In this document: piece by piece, positions 61,601 to 64,000 of the stretch
Position numbering within the stretch: the first letter of the stretch is position 1
How the letters are laid out: each line of letters begins with the position of its first letter
Assembly (NCBI RefSeq): GCF_033568475.1
Contig: NC_133120.1
Location: 89,050,151-89,114,150 of the forward strand
DNA length: 64,000 nt
Direction: 5' to 3'
DNA from: Henckelia pumila
Lineage: Eukaryota > Streptophyta > Magnoliopsida > Lamiales > Gesneriaceae
Notes under the pieces: generated by a model
Seen by the model: only the letters and a program-made list of their open reading frames with translations
What the model was told of the DNA's origin: nothing
Databases searched by the model: none
Program-made: the position numbers and the translations under genes

Positions 61601-63442
61601 TGAAAGAGTGGGTGCCCGGTGAGCCAACTTGTGGCTAAGGGCTTTGATGACTCTTTATATAAACAATCTTTTGTTTAATATTATTTACACTTTTATTAAA
61701 GGCAATGACTTTATCTCTCTTCATATTGTTATATTGTGATATACTATTGTTGTTTTGATAAAGACCTTGAATATACTATAGTGTATGTAAGATGTGGTAG
61801 AACATGGAGATGTCTATCATGAAACACATCTTATAGTCACTATATATTCTAAACTGTTCCTAGTCAATTGAGCCGTCCGATAATAAGGATAAGGATCGCT
61901 CGAGTTTGAGACTAGCATTTGCGATGCAGAGTACCACGTTTCATTGGTAAGGAACATGGAGATGTTCGAAGCATGCAAATGGATATTCATACGATGAATG
62001 ATCGAACTACCCTATCCGGACTTTCCAAGTGGTTATCACTTATCGAGTGGATATAGTCCGCGGTTTTGGTTGTACACCATTAGTCCTTACTACTTGAAAC
62101 ATCATTGAGACTCTATATGCTAGTACTGTGCTTTGACTCGTTTACCGACTCTATTGGGGTCATCAGGTGTCGGGATTGGGTACAGTTACAACACATATAG
62201 GAGTCGATGCTTTGTTGTCAAGGATTCACCACATACTTGCGAGTGTGGATATCCTATGCGATCTGAGGAGATATTAGTGTGACGAATCTCTGGCCAGAGT
62301 ACATGATGTGATTTAAGAAATGGTTTCTTAGTAACACATGCGATGTCACTATTTGATCTTCAAGATGTGTTGCATAGTTATCGAATCTCGAGCGACTCTC
62401 GATATACCAATGGTTGTTGATTCGATCGGGATATTTGGATGAAGGGACCGTACTGTACGCTAACCAAAATCTATTGGTTCTTGTAGGCACTATCAGTGAT
62501 ACCTAGGGAATCATGGGGCGATGTTGCTAGGCGCTCTTACCATGATTCGATGGGCAAGTCGGAAATTGTTGTTCCGAGTCACAAGGAGTTGTGAGCCCAC
62601 GGCTAGCTGTATCCCTGAACCATTGAGGGTCACACAGTGTAATAGATTTTTAATCCCCGTTGAGATAGTTAAATTTAAAGAGTTAAATTTAATGAACAAA
62701 GAAGTTGGACTTCTTATTTAAGAGTAGAGGAGTAAGATTTCCTAAAATGACATAGGGATGGGCATTTTTGGAAACCACTGAATTCGGATTCAGAAAAATT
62801 TATCTTGACTTTAAAAGGTGCAGAAATGGTTTCTGTGCACATTGGTGAAATCGGTTTATCAATCGGAGTCACGATGAATTTTATATTAATTTCTGAACAT
62901 GCGGGCTTTGCTTGTCGGGCTTGAACTTATGACTAATGGGCCCTAAGCTGTTAGTGGCCTACATTATAAATAAGTTATTGCAGTACAGAAATTATACACA
63001 ACAGGTCACAATTTTCGAAAACCTAAGTATTTTCTATCAATAGTGGCCGCCCCCCTCCCTCTCTACTCGGTAAAATCCAGCCTGTGATTTTGAATTACAG
63101 TCTGGTTTAACGTATCAAATTCGTTAATTCTCTTCGTAGAAACTTCTGATAGATTTTCTAGTGCAATCTATCAGAGGGATTAATTATCCGTTCGTGGACC
63201 TGATTGAAGATCAGTTCGTCCATCAGTTCCAGGGATATACAACAAGAGCAGAGAAATCTGTTGGTGTCCAAAATCTCGATTCGAGATTAAAGGTAAAAAT
63301 TTTATAATCGTTATTTAATTTTTACACACACAATTTAATCGTAAGGTTGATACCCATTATGGAATCGTTCCATATAAAAATTTTAAACTTCCGCTGCACC
63401 GGGTATCAATCCAAATTGATCTGATCGCCGCGTTCTCCAACA
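61601..63442 (+). repeat. 3' LTR of the young copia element
   Basis: Starts TGAAAGAGTGGG after the polypurine tract AAGTGGGAGAT and ends TTCTCCAACA, directly before the right-hand ATTAT target duplication. The match to the 5' LTR is about 99%. Confidence 0.92.
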
Positions 63443-63447
63443 ATTAT

Positions 63448-64000
63448 CTGGATAGATTTGTCATCATCTTCATAGATGATATTCTTGTCTATTCTCATGA
63501 CAAGGATGAGCATGCACAGCATTTGAGGATTGTTCTACAGACGTTACGAGATAAGCAGCTATATGCGAAATTGAGCAAGTGTGAATTCTGTCTTGATCGG
63601 GTAGTATTTCTCGGTCATGTGATTTCTAATGAAGGGATATCTGTTGATCCTAGTAAGATAGAGGCAGTGCTGAACTGGTCTCGACCGACGACGGTTGCTG
63701 AGATTCGTAGTTTCTTGGGTCTAGCTGGATATTACCGTCGGTTCATCGAGAATTTTGCACAGTTGGCAAGGCCTTTGACTCAGCTTACACGGAAAGATGT
63801 TGCCTTCATTTGGTCCTCGGATTGTGAGGAGTCATTTCACGAGCTACGTAGACGTCTTACTACTGCACCTGTGTTAGCTCTACCTTCTGGATCAGGAGGT
63901 TATGTTGTCTATACTGATGCCTCTGGTCAGGGGTTAGGATGTGTTTTGACACAGCATGGACATGTTATTGCCTATGATTCTCGACAGTTGAAGTCACATG
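63448..64000 (+). CDS. Gypsy reverse transcriptase and RNase H, right part, runs off the window
   Basis: This continues the frame broken at 54106. It opens with [16 protein letters not shown], the catalytic FIDD block missing from the left part, then [20 protein letters not shown], the [12 protein letters not shown] connection and RNase H with [15 protein letters not shown]. The frame is open to the window end. It confirms that 50522-54106 and this segment are one element. Confidence 0.9.
   Translation, partial: MDRFVIIFIDDILVYSHDKDEHAQHLRIVLQTLRDKQLYAKLSKCEFCLDRVVFLGHVISNEGISVDPSKIEAVLNWSRPTTVAEIRSFLGLAGYYRRFIENFAQLARPLTQLTRKDVAFIWSSDCEESFHELRRRLTTAPVLALPSGSGGYVVYTDASGQGLGCVLTQHGHVIAYDSRQLKSH

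Larger units (their letters stand above)
54107..63442 (+). mobile_element. Complete Ty1/copia element with 1.84-kb LTRs
   Basis: Two LTRs (54107-55949 and 61601-63442) bracket a 5.65-kb interior with primer-binding site, a long leader, gag, protease, integrase, reverse transcriptase, RNase H and polypurine tract. The 5-bp duplication ATTAT flanks it exactly (54102-54106 and 63443-63447), and removing the element rejoins the gypsy reverse transcriptase in frame. By eye the LTRs differ at about 18 sites plus one indel over 1.84 kb, about 1%, so insertion is recent. Three frameshifts mean this copy probably depends on others. LTR length suggests the Angela/Tork branch, not confirmed. Confidence 0.92.

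Overview
This window is nuclear DNA of a flowering plant. The genes have many short exons with GT-AG introns, the intergenic DNA is AT-rich, several MITE families are present, and LTR retrotransposons fill both ends. Protein similarity to Arabidopsis families and the general look of the repeats suggest an asterid eudicot, possibly Lamiales. That lineage guess rests on recalled resemblance and is weak.

Layout. 1-6838 holds a decayed Ty1/copia element on the minus strand; a short perfect palindrome recurs through it. 7811-12279 (minus) is a nine-exon gene for a C2-GRAM-VASt protein. 13.7-17.7 kb is a transposon-rich stretch: a Tourist-like MITE, one end of a CACTA element, and a large inverted duplication of the 5' leader region of the next gene. 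18014-19668 (plus) encodes RPB8, the small subunit shared by nuclear RNA polymerases. 20.2-21.9 kb carries relics of a hAT-type MITE, another short repeat and a TRIM-like LTR. 23023-23758 (minus) is a small PB1-domain gene. 24.0-27.9 kb is AT-rich with MITEs and a degenerate tandem repeat. 28733-32589 (plus) is a class I (RPD3/HDA6-like) histone deacetylase. 33864-34077 is a SINE with an exact target duplication. 34820-38203 (minus) is a TAR2-like tryptophan aminotransferase of auxin synthesis.

41330-64000 is a nest of four LTR elements. A copia element (41330 onward) is broken at 44943 by a minus-strand chromodomain Ty3/gypsy element. That element meets a plus-strand gypsy element near 50522. 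The plus-strand gypsy is split inside its reverse transcriptase by a complete copia element (54107-63442) with two nearly identical 1.84-kb LTRs and an exact 5-bp target duplication. The last element is clearly the youngest.

The five host genes do not form an operon-like unit. RPB8 (shared by Pol II, IV and V in plants) and the HDA6-like deacetylase both belong to machinery connected with transposon silencing, but their nearness may be chance. The most unusual structures are the inverted duplication next to RPB8 with a smaller hairpin element at its centre, the recurring palindrome in the first copia element, and the repeat arrays in the leaders and LTRs of the nested elements. All exon borders were read by eye from splice signals, reading phase and family similarity; no alignment was run.
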